64,000 nt of DNA from Ga0077560 sp046330435 (lineage in GTDB: Bacteria > Actinomycetota > Thermoleophilia > Miltoncostaeales > Miltoncostaeaceae). The notes beneath the pieces are model-generated. The model worked only from the letters and a program-made list of their open reading frames with translations, searched no databases and was not told the DNA's origin. The position numbers and the translations under genes are program-made. The stretch is taken from contig JAXLST010000014.1 of the NCBI GenBank assembly GCA_046330435.1, forward strand, positions 1 through 64,000. Reading direction: 5' to 3'. Shown piece by piece: positions 25,527 to 33,992 of this stretch (the stretch's first letter is position 1; each line of letters opens with the position of its first letter).

Positions 25527-25672
25527 TGGACGACGCCGTCGTGGCGGTCGAGCTCAACGCGCAGCAGCTGGAGCTGCTGGACCGGCTGTGCGCACAGGAG
25601 GGGTACGCGGACCACGCGGAGGCCCTGCGGGCCGGGCTGCGCGCGTACCTGGCGACGGAGGCGGCGGCATGA
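25526..25672 (+). CDS. Small ribbon-helix-helix-like protein
   Basis: A 48-residue protein, VVAVELNAQQLELLDRLCAQ followed by a helix and AGLRAYLATE. The beta strand plus two helices resembles a CopG/ParD-type ribbon-helix-helix. It is translationally locked between the MFS gene (TGATG) and the DUF1989 gene (ATGA), so it is probably real. It could be a DNA-binding co-regulator of the operon or a protein-protein interaction domain. No toxin partner is next to it. Confidence 0.65.
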   Translation: MDDAVVAVELNAQQLELLDRLCAQEGYADHAEALRAGLRAYLATEAAA

Positions 25673-26610
25673 CCCGGGTCCTCGTCGCCGAGCACCGCAT
25701 GGAGCCGGGCACGGGCATCGCGGTGCCGGTGCTGCGCGGGCAGGTGCTGCGCATCAGCCAGCTCGTGGGCGGGCAGTGCGCCGACTTCAACGCCTTCAAC
25801 CTGCACGACTACAAGGAGCACTTCCACACGGGCCGCACCCGGCACATGCACGGGATGAACCCCACCACCGGCGCGCACCTGTGGTCGGCGCCCCCGCGGG
25901 ACCGGCCGATGCTCACGATCCTCGCCGACACCTGCGGCAGCAACGACGTGATGTACCCGCGGTGCAGCGCGATGCTCTTCGACATGCACTTCGGCCTGTC
26001 GCCGCACACGAACTGCCACGACATCCAGGCCGAGGCGCAGCGGGCCTACGGACTCACCCCCGACGACGTCCACGACTCGTTCAACTTCTGGATGAACACG
26101 GGCGTCGACCCGGACGGCAACCCGTTCATCGCCCCCAACCGCTCCCACGAGGGGGACCTGGTGGAGTTGCTGGCGCAGATCGACGTGCTGGCGGTCCCCA
26201 ACGTGTGCGGCGCCGACGTGATGCAGACCAGCAACTTCGCGCTCAAGCCGCTGCTGGTGCAGGTGTTCGAGGGCACCGCCGACGACCACGCGCACCTGCT
26301 GCCCGTCGAGCCGCAGTTCCCGCGCACGCAGCGCACCGTGGCCGAGTTCCGGCAGCCGGTCATCAAGGCCGACCGGGCCCTGGTGCCCGACCCGGACTAC
26401 GTCCCGGAGTTCACCAACGTCCCGCTCATCAGCGCGCTGGTGCCCGTGGGGGTGTCCGCCGACGAGGCCGCCGCGCTGGACGGGATGGTCGCCACGGGCC
26501 TCTACGGCCGGGACCGGGCCGAGGCGCTGCGGTTCGCGTTCTTCGCCTGGTACATCCGGACGCACATGCGCGGGCCCCGGCACTTCCGGGCGCCGGCCGA
26601 GGCGGCGTGA
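25669..26610 (+). CDS. DUF1989 (urea carboxylase-associated family) protein
   Basis: 313 residues of the DUF1989 family, proteins commonly encoded beside urea/guanidine carboxylase or other amide-nitrogen pathways. Conserved stretches include QLVGGQCADFNAFNLHDYKE, TRHMHGMNPTTGAHLWSAPP, TCGSNDVMYPRCSAMLFDMH and DSFNFWMNTGVDPDGNPFIA. Several His/Cys/Asp positions could hold a metal, but the chemistry is not known to me. Its context here, with two cysteine hydrolases and a RidA protein, points to degradation of an N-rich compound. No urea carboxylase or allophanate hydrolase gene is in the window. Confidence 0.88.
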   Translation: MTRVLVAEHRMEPGTGIAVPVLRGQVLRISQLVGGQCADFNAFNLHDYKEHFHTGRTRHMHGMNPTTGAHLWSAPPRDRPMLTILADTCGSNDVMYPRCSAMLFDMHFGLSPHTNCHDIQAEAQRAYGLTPDDVHDSFNFWMNTGVDPDGNPFIAPNRSHEGDLVELLAQIDVLAVPNVCGADVMQTSNFALKPLLVQVFEGTADDHAHLLPVEPQFPRTQRTVAEFRQPVIKADRALVPDPDYVPEFTNVPLISALVPVGVSADEAAALDGMVATGLYGRDRAEALRFAFFAWYIRTHMRGPRHFRAPAEAA

Positions 26611-27452
26611 CCGGCGTCCTGCTCGGCCTGGGCGCCGGCCTGTGCTGGGGCGCCGGGGACTTCCTGGGCGGCCTGGCGAGCAAGCGCGCGCACGCCGCCC
26701 CCGTGGTGGTGTGGGCGCAGATCGTGGGGGTGCTCATGCTCCTCACCGCGATCGTGGCGTCCGGCGCCGGCCTCCCGGAGCCGCGCACGATGCTGTTCGG
26801 GTTCCTGGGCGGCCTGTCGGCCGGCACCGGCATCTTCGTCTTCTACCGGGCCCTGGCGGAGGGGACGATGGGCGTGGTCACGGCCGTCGCGACCACCGCC
26901 GTGCTGGTCCCCGTGACCGTCGGGCTGGCCACCGGGGAGCGCCCGGGCACCGCGGCGGGCCTGGGCGTGGTGCTGGTGCTGGGCGGGACGGCCCTGGTGT
27001 GCATCGCGTCCGCGGCCCGCACCGGCAGCGGCGACCTGCGGTCCGCCGGCATGGCCCTCATCGCGGCGGCCTGCTTCGGGACCTTCTACGTGTTCCTCGA
27101 CCTCGCCGCGGACGGCGGCGCCCTGTGGACGGTGGTGAGCGCCCGCGCCGCCTCGATCCCGCTGGTCGCGGCGATCGGCCTGCGGGCCGGGGCGTCGCTG
27201 CGGCCGCCCCGCGCCGGGTTCGGGGTAATCGCCGCCGGCGGGATCGCGGAGACCGCCGCGGTGCTGTGCTTCGCCGCCGCCACCAACCACGGGCTGGTGA
27301 GCCTGGTGGCGGTGCTCGGGTCGATCTACCCCGTCGTCACCGCCGGCATCGCCGCCGCGGTGCTGCGCGAGCGCCTCACCCCCGCCCAGCTCGCCGGCGC
27401 CGCGGCCGCCATGTCCGGCGCCCTCGTCATCGCGGGAAGCCGCGGAGCCTGA
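26607..27452 (+). CDS. EamA-family (DMT) transporter
   Basis: A 281-residue membrane protein with about ten hydrophobic segments in two EamA repeats (LGAGLCWGAGDFLGGLASKR; FGTFYVFLDLAADGGALW; VLGSIYPVVTAGIAAAVLRE then RLTPAQLAG). DMT proteins mostly export metabolites or drugs. GTG 26607 overlaps the DUF1989 stop. With the ABC importer and MFS carrier this is the third transport system in one cluster. Confidence 0.88.
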   Translation: MTGVLLGLGAGLCWGAGDFLGGLASKRAHAAPVVVWAQIVGVLMLLTAIVASGAGLPEPRTMLFGFLGGLSAGTGIFVFYRALAEGTMGVVTAVATTAVLVPVTVGLATGERPGTAAGLGVVLVLGGTALVCIASAARTGSGDLRSAGMALIAAACFGTFYVFLDLAADGGALWTVVSARAASIPLVAAIGLRAGASLRPPRAGFGVIAAGGIAETAAVLCFAAATNHGLVSLVAVLGSIYPVVTAGIAAAVLRERLTPAQLAGAAAAMSGALVIAGSRGA

Positions 27453-27477
27453 CCACGCACGAACAACGGAGGCCACC

Positions 27478-28119
27478 ATGAACCCCGCCGAGCTCGCCCC
27501 CCTCCTCGACGCGCCGGTCGTGGTCACGATCGACCTGCATCGCGGGCACCTGGACCCGGAGGTCGCGACCCTCCCCCTCGCCGCCGACGCGTCCGCGGCC
27601 CTGATGGACCGGGTGGTGCCCGCCCTGGATCGCTTCCGGGCGGCAGGCGTGCCCGTCGTGCACGTGGTCACCTACTACCGCACCGCCGACGAGGTGCTGT
27701 CCAACCCGTACTGGGCGGCGCAGTGGGGCCGCCCGGACAGCGTGCGCCGCGAGATCGCGATCCACAACGTCGGGGACGTGCCGGGCCTGGAGCTCATGCC
27801 CGGCGTGTTCGCCGACGGGGACCAGGTGGTGCGCACGAAGAAGCGCTACGACTGCTTCGTGGGCACCGACCTCGAGGTCACGCTCCGCACCCTGGGGTGC
27901 GGCACCCTGCTGGTCTCGGGGGTGAACACGAACTCCTGCGTCCTGGCCACCAGCGTCGCCGCGTCCGTGAAGGACTTCGGGGTGGTGGTGATGGAGGACC
28001 TGGTGGACTCCATGATGGGCGCCGGGATGCACCGCGCCGCCCTGGACATCCTCGCCGGGTCCTTCGCGTTCGTCGCGGCGTCCGACGACGTGCTGGGGGC
28101 GCTGGGCGCCCCGGTGTGA
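27478..28119 (+). CDS. Isochorismatase-like cysteine hydrolase 2
   Basis: 213 residues, a compact member of the same hydrolase superfamily as the first. The likely triad is Asp19 (VTIDLHRGHL), Lys121/122 (VVRTKKRYDCFVGTDLEVTL) and Cys154 (SGVNTNSCVLATSVAA), with a cis-peptide VNTNS region before the nucleophile. It is the last gene of the catabolic cluster, followed by an 11-bp hairpin. Two divergent hydrolases suggest two successive amide or carbamoyl cleavages rather than duplication of one step. ATG 27478 follows ACGGAGGCCACC. Confidence 0.86.
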   Translation: MNPAELAPLLDAPVVVTIDLHRGHLDPEVATLPLAADASAALMDRVVPALDRFRAAGVPVVHVVTYYRTADEVLSNPYWAAQWGRPDSVRREIAIHNVGDVPGLELMPGVFADGDQVVRTKKRYDCFVGTDLEVTLRTLGCGTLLVSGVNTNSCVLATSVAASVKDFGVVVMEDLVDSMMGAGMHRAALDILAGSFAFVAASDDVLGALGAPV

Positions 28120-28127
28120 CGGCGGCG

Positions 28128-28156
28128 GTGGGGGCCGGTGGCGGGCCGGCCCCCAC
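28128..28156. terminator. Strong hairpin terminator at the end of the catabolic cluster
   Basis: GTGGGGGCCGG (28128-28138) pairs perfectly with CCGGCCCCCAC (28146-28156) around a 7-nt loop, 9 bp after the last gene. It lies between convergent genes and may stop transcription from both sides. Confidence 0.75.
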
Positions 28157-28164
28157 CGGCCGGG

Positions 28165-28389
28165 TCACGTGATGAACGCCTCCGGGTGCGTGGCGGCGAG
28201 GCGGCTCGTCAGCATGTGCTCGAGGTCGTCGCGGGCCTCGGTCACGTGTTCGAGGACGCCGCCGAGCCGCTGGTCGGGGCGTGCCCGGCGGCCCACCGCG
28301 CGCCGGGGCGGGGAGACGGCCCGCCGGAGGAGGTCCTCCGCGAGCCGAAGGTGCTGGAGCGTTTCACGTAGATGGTGGTCGGCTTCCAT
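28165..28389 (-). CDS. Small hypothetical protein
   Basis: A 74-residue helical protein (MEADHHLRETLQHLRLAEDL; LEHVTEARDDLEHMLTSRLA) rich in Arg, Leu and His with no recognised domain. The heptad-like spacing suggests a short coiled coil. It is convergent with the catabolic cluster and divergent from another small gene. The codon pattern fits coding DNA, but the evidence is moderate. Confidence 0.5.
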   Translation of the reverse strand: MEADHHLRETLQHLRLAEDLLRRAVSPPRRAVGRRARPDQRLGGVLEHVTEARDDLEHMLTSRLAATHPEAFIT

Positions 28390-28529
28390 CCGTCGCGTGC
28401 CTCCGTGCTCGCCGGCCCTTGGATCGGCCGGGTGCATCGCGGTACCCGTTCCGGGGAGGCGCAATCCGGCGTGTGGGGCCGGGTGGTTCCGGGAACCGGC
28501 GGGGACCGTCACCGACCCAGGAGCATCCC

Positions 28530-28712
28530 GTGCACGAGGACCCGCCGCCCCTCACCGAGGCCGATGAGGAGACCCTCCGGAACCCGGACGAGGACTACCC
28601 GCCGGACGCACCGCCGGAGCAGATCGACCGCGCCCAGTTCCGCCAGGGCGAGGCGGTGGAGCGCGAGAAGGAGTGGGTCGACCCGCGTGAGATCGTGGGC
28701 GGCGAGGAGTAG
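28530..28712 (+). CDS. Small acidic hypothetical protein
   Basis: A 60-residue acidic, proline-rich and probably disordered protein (HEDPPPLTEADEETLRNPDE; QFRQGEAVEREKEWVDPREI). GTG 28530 follows AGGAGCATCCC. No known domain. It ends 3 bp before a convergent membrane-protein gene. Confidence 0.55.
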   Translation: MHEDPPPLTEADEETLRNPDEDYPPDAPPEQIDRAQFRQGEAVEREKEWVDPREIVGGEE

Positions 28713-28715
28713 CCC

Positions 28716-29060
28716 TCAGGCCAGGACGAGCGCGGCCGGGGCGAGCAGCAGCGCCCCGATCACGACCCACGGCAGCCGGCTCGCCCGCCACCGCGGCTGG
28801 AACCAGATCACCGACACCAGCGCGAGCGCCGTGGCGGGCACCGCCCAGAACAGCACCTGGGGCAGGAGCGCCTGTGCGGTCTCCTCGCCACCCTCGCCGA
28901 GGTCGGCAAGGGGCCCGAACAGCAGTGTGAGTCCCGCCGCGAGCCACAGCGTCGCCGACAAGGGCACCAGCATCATCGCGATGGCGAGGTGCAGGCGCTC
29001 CCGGCCGGTCGCGGGAACCGGGTCGGCGGCCGGCCGGGAGGGATGCGGCGGGTTCGGCAC
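28716..29060 (-). CDS. Small membrane protein
   Basis: A 114-residue protein with three hydrophobic segments (LHLAIAMMLVPLSATLWLAA; LPQVLFWAVPATALALVSVI; LPWVVIGALLLAPAALVLA) after a proline-rich cytoplasmic N terminus. No family recognised. GTG 29060 is chosen as the nearest start before the proline-rich segment. It is divergent from argG, with 80 bp between starts. Confidence 0.6.
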   Translation of the reverse strand: MPNPPHPSRPAADPVPATGRERLHLAIAMMLVPLSATLWLAAGLTLLFGPLADLGEGGEETAQALLPQVLFWAVPATALALVSVIWFQPRWRASRLPWVVIGALLLAPAALVLA

Positions 29061-29140
29061 GGCCGGGACGATAGCCCTGCACGCCCGGGAGCGGTCCCGG
29101 CCGCACCCCACGCCGCGGGCCGCTCGCTAGGCTCCGGCGC

Positions 29141-30475
29141 GTGTCTCATGTCCTGACGAGCCTTCCCGTCGGCGAGCGCGTGGGCATCGCGTTCTCCGGC
29201 GGCCTCGACACCTCGGCCGCCGTGGCCTGGATGCGCGAGGCGGGGGCCATCCCGTATGCCTACACCGCGAACCTCGGCCAGTACGACGAGCCGGACCTGG
29301 ACTCCGTCCCGGACCGCGCCCGTGCGTACGGGGCGGAGGGTGCGCGCCTCATCGACTGCCGCGAGCTGCTGGTGCGCGAGGGCCTGGTCGCACTCATGTG
29401 CGGCGCCTTCCACATCTCCACGGGCGGCAAGACGTACTTCAACACCACCCCCCTCGGGCGGGCGGTCACCGGCACGCTGCTGGTGCAGGCGATGCGCGAG
29501 GACGGCGTGTCCATCTGGGGCGACGGCTCCACCTACAAGGGCAACGACATCGAGCGGTTCTACCGCTACGGCCTGCTGGTGAACCCGGCACTGCGGATCT
29601 ACAAGCCGTGGCTGGACGCCGCGTTCGTGGACCAGCTGGGCGGCCGCAAGGAGATGAGCGAGTGGCTCGCCCAGCGGAACCTCCCGTACCGGGACTCCGC
29701 GGAGAAGGCGTACTCCACCGACGCCAACATCTGGGGCGCCACGCACGAGGCGAAGCTGCTGGAGCACCTGGACCACGGCATGGACCTCATCGAGCCGATC
29801 ATGGGCGTCAAGCACTGGGACGCGTCCGTGGAGATCGCGCCGGAGGAGGTCTCGGTGCGGTTCCACGAGGGCTGGCCGGTGGCGATCAACGGCCGGGAGT
29901 TCGCCTCCCAGGTCGACCTGGTGCTCGAGGCCAACCTCATCGGCGGCCGCCACGGCCTGGGGATGAGCGACCAGATCGAGAACCGCATCATCGAGGCCAA
30001 GAGCCGCGGCATCTACGAGGGCCCCGGCATGGCGCTGCTGCACATCGCCTACGAGCGGCTGGTCAGCGCCATCCACAACGAGGGCACGATCGACAACTAC
30101 CGCACCATGGGCCGCCGCCTGGGCCGGCTCATGTACGAGGGCCGGTGGTTCGATCCGCAGGCGGTGATGCTCCGCGACCCGCTGCAGAAGTGGGTGGGGT
30201 CGGCGGTCACCGGCGAGGTCACCCTGCGTCTGCGCCGCGGCGACGACTACACCATCGTCAACACCGAGGGGCCGGCGTTCTCCTACCACCCCGAGAAGCT
30301 GTCGATGGAGCGCACCGAGGACGCCGCGTTCGGGCCCATGGACCGCATCGGCCAGCTCACCATGCGGAATCTCGACATCGCGGACTCCCGCACCAAGCTG
30401 GAGACCTATCGCCGCGCGGGCGCCCTCGCCCCCGGCGCCGAGTTCGGCCTGCTGGAGGCACCGGAGGGCGAGTAG
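29141..30475 (+). CDS. argG: Argininosuccinate synthase
   Basis: A 444-residue enzyme joining citrulline and aspartate with ATP to argininosuccinate in arginine biosynthesis. The P-loop AFSGGLDTSAAVAWM binds ATP, and TYFNTTPLGRAVTGTLLV, WGDGSTYKGNDIERFYRYGL and NPALRIYKPWLDAAFVDQLG are typical of the long (E. coli-like) ArgG form rather than the ~400-residue form. GTG 29141 is the start. No other arginine genes are nearby, so it is a stand-alone gene, followed by an 11-bp hairpin. Confidence 0.96.
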   Translation: MSHVLTSLPVGERVGIAFSGGLDTSAAVAWMREAGAIPYAYTANLGQYDEPDLDSVPDRARAYGAEGARLIDCRELLVREGLVALMCGAFHISTGGKTYFNTTPLGRAVTGTLLVQAMREDGVSIWGDGSTYKGNDIERFYRYGLLVNPALRIYKPWLDAAFVDQLGGRKEMSEWLAQRNLPYRDSAEKAYSTDANIWGATHEAKLLEHLDHGMDLIEPIMGVKHWDASVEIAPEEVSVRFHEGWPVAINGREFASQVDLVLEANLIGGRHGLGMSDQIENRIIEAKSRGIYEGPGMALLHIAYERLVSAIHNEGTIDNYRTMGRRLGRLMYEGRWFDPQAVMLRDPLQKWVGSAVTGEVTLRLRRGDDYTIVNTEGPAFSYHPEKLSMERTEDAAFGPMDRIGQLTMRNLDIADSRTKLETYRRAGALAPGAEFGLLEAPEGE

Positions 30476-30543
30476 CGGGGGTCCCCGAGCCCGTCCCGGG
30501 CAGCCCCACGATTCGGCCTCCCCGGCCGGGTCATAGCGTCGCA

Positions 30544-30570
30544 TCCGTCCGCGCATGTCGCGCGGACGGA
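30544..30570 (+). terminator. Hairpin downstream of argG
   Basis: TCCGTCCGCGC (30544-30554) pairs perfectly with GCGCGGACGGA (30560-30570) around a 5-nt loop, between argG and the secreted propeller gene. It may terminate argG transcription or act in the leader of the next gene, whose ATG is 15 bp away. Confidence 0.6.
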
Positions 30571-30584
30571 CTCGGGGAGGCGAC

Positions 30585-32263
30585 ATGTCCCGCACACGAC
30601 GGGCTCTTCTCGCGGGGCTGGCGGTCACCGTCGGCCTCGCCGCCGCGGGGTCGCGCAGGGCGCCACGCCCGCGGGGGTGATCACCGAGTACCGCAACCCC
30701 TCGCCGTACGGGGCGTACCTGCTCACGCCGGCGGCGGACGGGAACATCTGGTTCTCGGGGCCGAGCGCCGCGCGGGTGACCCGCATCACCCCCACCGGCA
30801 CGGTGACGGTGTTCGAACGCCAGCTCGGCGGGCTGCCGTCCGAGCCCGGGGGGATCGCCGGCGGCCCCGACGGGAACGTGTGGCTCACCGGGTACGGCGC
30901 GCTGCGCCGGGTCACCCCGGACGGCACGTTCAGCGATGTCTCCGACGGCCTCGGGCAGCCCGCGAGCCTGTTCGGGATCGCGCCGGGTCCGGACGGCGCC
31001 CTGTGGTTCACCGACTTCGGCTTCCGCAGCAAGGCGATCGGCCGCGTGGCCGCCGACGGGACCATCACGCAGTTCCCGCTGTCCGACGATGCCTTCCCCC
31101 AGGAGATCGCGGCGGGCCCGGACGGCAACGTGTGGTTCACGAACTCCGCCTCGGCGATCGACCGGATCTCGCCGACGGGCACGCCGCTCCCCGGCTACAC
31201 GGTCGAGGGTGTGGTGGGCCTGCTGGCACCCGGCCCCGACGGGGCCCTCTGGTTCACCCGGACCGGGAACGTGAAGGCGGTCGGCCGGATCGTCCCCGGA
31301 GGCGGTGAGCCGACCTCGTTCACGGCGGGTATCGATCAGCTGGCGGGCTTCGGAGGCCTCGCCACGGGCCCCGACGGAAACCTGTGGTTCACCCAGTCGG
31401 GGACGATCAGCTACGGCGGGACGACCTTCGCGGGCACCGTCAACCGGATCACGCCGGACGGCGTGGTCACGACCTACGCCACGGGCCTGTCGCCGGGCGC
31501 CAGGCCCGGCGACATCGCCGCCGGGTCCGACGGCCGCATGTGGTTCACCGACGGCCTGGGCAGCGTGGCCGCGATCGGCACGGGTGCGCCCGACGCCTCG
31601 GTGAGCCGCCCGGCCGTCACGGGATCCGCGACGGTCGGTAGCACCCTCACCTGCGGCGGCGACAGCTGGAGCACGTGGGCCGGGCAGCAGCCGTCCCGAA
31701 CCGTGTTCGGGTTCGACGGGTACCGCTGGCTCAGGGACGGTGCGGCGCTGCCGGACCCGCCGTCGGCCACCCACGTCGTGAGCGTGCAGGACCTGTCCCA
31801 CGCACTGACCTGCTCCGCCACCGTGACCTACCCGCTGCTGAACGTGACGACGTCGGCGACGAGCGCGCCCGTGACCGTCCCCGCGCCGCTGCCGGTCCGC
31901 CTGGGGGGCGCGGCGACGGTGCGCCGAGGCCGGCGGGCGAAGCTCGTGTTCACCGTCCGCAACGCGACACGCGCCCGGGTGCGCGGCGTCGTCGTGACGG
32001 CGGTGCTCCCGCAGGGGCTCTCGGTCGATGCGGCCTCCCGCGCCGCCAACCTGCGGCTCCCGGCCCGCCTGCGGTTCCGTGGCGCCGGCCGAACCCTCAC
32101 CTTCCTCCCCGGACCGCTGGCGGCCAGGGCGTCCGTGACGCTCCGCGTCGACGCGAGGGTGTCGCCCCGCGCCACGCCCGGCCCGCGTGCGGTGACCGTC
32201 ACCGTGCGGGCGCCGGGCGTCCCGGCGGTGACGTTCTCACGGAATGTGACCGTGCGGCGCTGA
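30585..32263 (+). CDS. Secreted beta-propeller (streptogramin-lyase-like) protein with one frameshift
   Basis: An exported protein of about 560 residues. Residues after the signal peptide form a Vgb/NHL-like six-bladed propeller with repeated GPDGN(V/L)WFT motifs (GGPDGNVWLTGYG, GPDGALWFTDFG, GPDGNVWFTNSA). It ends in a DUF11/CARDB-like Ig-type domain (KLVFTVRNATRARVRGVVVT). ATG 30585 opens MSRTRRALLAGLAVTVGLAA, a typical signal peptide, but the frame stops near 30680. One missing G in the run at ~30647-30650 would join it to the long frame that begins with ITEYRNPSPYGAYL. Without that base only 30677-32263 is open. The domain suggests an extracellular sensor or binding protein; lyase activity is unproven. 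Confidence 0.75.
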
Positions 32264-32283
32264 CATGGGGATTCCGGCCTCCT

Positions 32284-32301
32284 GCCCGCGCTTGCGCGGG
32301 C
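32284..32301 (+). terminator. Hairpin after the propeller gene
   Basis: GCCCGCG and CGCGGGC within 32284-32301 form a 7-bp stem with a CTTG loop, 20 bp after the propeller gene stop. It is a likely terminator without a U-tract. Confidence 0.5.
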
Positions 32302-32365
32302 CGGAGCCGCCGGGATATCAACTCGGGACCCCACGCCTCGAAGCCACCATCCGGAGGTCCCCGCA

Positions 32366-32632
32366 ATGCCCACCGTCGTCGCGTACCACGACATCAGCAA
32401 GGGCGCCGATCACTGGCTGTCCTCACCCCGGCGTGATGCGGTCTTCGCGCCGCTCGGCGTGTCGAACATCCGCACGTTCGTCGACCCGCAGGACCCCACC
32501 CGCGTCGCGGTGGTCATGGACGTGGAGGACATGGACCGCGTGATGGCCGCGATGGACTCCCCGGAGATGGCCTCCGCGATGGAGCACGACGGCGTCGTTC
32601 CGGAGTCGGTCCGGATCCTCGTCGAGCGGTAG
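32366..32632 (+). CDS. Small ferredoxin-fold-like hypothetical protein
   Basis: An 88-residue soluble protein (MPTVVAYHDISKGADHWLSS; FAPLGVSNIRTFVDPQDPTR; VMDVEDMDRVMAAMDSPEMA). The alternating strand/helix pattern with a strand VAVVMDVEDMDRV resembles small dimeric alpha+beta-barrel proteins, but no motif identifies a function. ATG 32366 follows GGAGGTCCCCGCA. Confidence 0.72.
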   Translation: MPTVVAYHDISKGADHWLSSPRRDAVFAPLGVSNIRTFVDPQDPTRVAVVMDVEDMDRVMAAMDSPEMASAMEHDGVVPESVRILVER

Positions 32633-32727
32633 CGCTTCGCGGGGGAATCGCCCCGGCGGCCGGACGAATCGGTACGTTCCACTTGATTCCGTCGCCGCCG
32701 GGGCGATGAGGGGCGAGTGGGCTCCGC

Positions 32728-33606
32728 ATGCCCACGGCGACCCCGACCCACCGGAGGCCTCCCACCTTGCGCGTGTTTCTCCGTGCCGCGAGCGCATTCG
32801 TGCTCGCGCTGCTCGCCCTGTCCGCAGCACCCGCCGTCGCCGTCATCGGCGGCGTGCCCGACGGCACCGCCCACCCGAACGTGGGCATGATCGTCGGCCT
32901 CGACTCCGCCCGGAACGACTTCCCCGTGCTGCTCTGCACCGGCACCCTCGTGAAGCCGGACGTCGTCCTCACCGCGGCCCACTGCGTGCAGCGGGACAAC
33001 GGCCCGTACACGAACCTCAACTACGTGATCACCTTCAGCAGCACGGTCGCGCTGGACGAGACGCTGTTCCCGCTCAAGCCGCTCGACGGAATCGCGGGCA
33101 CTCCCGTGCCGTACGCGGGGTACGACAACACCATCAACTACCGCCAGGCGGGGCGGTCGGAGTTCGTCGCCGAGGGTGCCGACGACGTCGGCCTGCTGCG
33201 GCTCGCCGCCCCCGTGAGCGGCGTGACCCCCGCGATGATCGTGTCGGCGGGCGAGCTCACCCCGTTCGACAGTGGAAACAAGCCGGACATCCAGCAGGTG
33301 GGCTACGGCGACAACCGGCTGGGCCCGCCCGGCCAGCCCGGCTCGTACTTCACCGACGGCTTCCGGAACCGGTCGCTGTTCCCGATGAAGAAGCTCACCT
33401 CCACGGTCATCTGGGGCAACGCGAACCCGAACAACGAGAACGGCTACGGCCTTCCCGCCTCGGGTGACTCCGGGTCGCCGTTCTTCGTGAACGGCCGCAT
33501 CGCCGCGGTCTTCGCCGCCGGCGACAACAACAACAACGTGTTCGGGCCGCGCCTGGACACCGGCGCCGCCCGCGCGTTCCTCGCGTCCGAGGGCGTCCTC
33601 AACTAG
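32728..33606 (+). CDS. Secreted trypsin-like serine protease
   Basis: An exported chymotrypsin-fold protease (292 residues from ATG 32728; a TTG at 32767 is an alternative start). A signal peptide (FVLALLALSAAPAVA) is followed directly by VIGG, the expected mature N terminus. The triad is visible as His85 (VVLTAAHCVQ), Asp152/153 (GADDVGLLRL) and Ser248 (ASGDSGSPFF). Because the mature protein starts at the signal-peptidase site with VIGG, it may need no separate propeptide. It overlaps the convergent DUF1801 gene by 8 bp. Confidence 0.88.
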   Translation: MPTATPTHRRPPTLRVFLRAASAFVLALLALSAAPAVAVIGGVPDGTAHPNVGMIVGLDSARNDFPVLLCTGTLVKPDVVLTAAHCVQRDNGPYTNLNYVITFSSTVALDETLFPLKPLDGIAGTPVPYAGYDNTINYRQAGRSEFVAEGADDVGLLRLAAPVSGVTPAMIVSAGELTPFDSGNKPDIQQVGYGDNRLGPPGQPGSYFTDGFRNRSLFPMKKLTSTVIWGNANPNNENGYGLPASGDSGSPFFVNGRIAAVFAAGDNNNNVFGPRLDTGAARAFLASEGVLN

Positions 33607-33964
33607 CGGACGCGGCCGCCTCGTTCGAGCGGGCCTGCGCGAGCAGGATCCGCTCGATCGCGGCGGCCGGAACCGGCTGGTCGAAGCGGATCTTCAGGGT
33701 CTTCTTGCCGGTGCCGTAGCCGTCGGCCTCCAGCTGTTCGCGCTCTGCGGGCGGGAACCGGTCGACCCCGAAGGTCACGTGGGCCGTGTACACGGCGAAG
33801 CCGCAGAGATCGCCGCGATACCGGTAGAACGGGACGTTCCAGGCGATCCGCTCCTCGGCCCCGGGGACGGTGGCCGTGATGAGCGCCCGCAACGCCTCCA
33901 TCACCGGCCGGGCCGCCTCCGGTGCGGCGGCGATGTACGCGTCGACGGTCTCGGCCTTCGGCAT
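33599..33964 (-). CDS. DUF1801 (YdhG-like) protein
   Basis: 121 residues of the DUF1801 family. Characteristic stretches are VDAYIAAAPEAARPVMEALR, AEERIAWNVPFYRYRGDLCG and KKTLKIRFDQPVPAAAIERI. Some members are described as iron-chaperone-like; the exact role is unknown. It is convergent with the protease gene. Confidence 0.88.
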   Translation of the reverse strand: MPKAETVDAYIAAAPEAARPVMEALRALITATVPGAEERIAWNVPFYRYRGDLCGFAVYTAHVTFGVDRFPPAEREQLEADGYGTGKKTLKIRFDQPVPAAAIERILLAQARSNEAAASAS

Positions 33965-33992
33965 GGGCGTCCCTCCGGTCGGGTCGGGGTGC

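Noticed and set aside
25526..25672. The RHH-like protein as an antitoxin
   Set aside because: No toxin gene adjoins it; its neighbours are a transporter and a DUF1989 protein.
22102..28119. Direct assignment as the Rut uracil pathway
   Set aside because: RutB-like and RutC-like folds are present, but RutA monooxygenase, its flavin reductase and a RutG-type carrier are missing.
28973..31801. 942-residue antisense frame across argG
   Set aside because: It is the antisense shadow of argG and the propeller gene; no recognisable domains.
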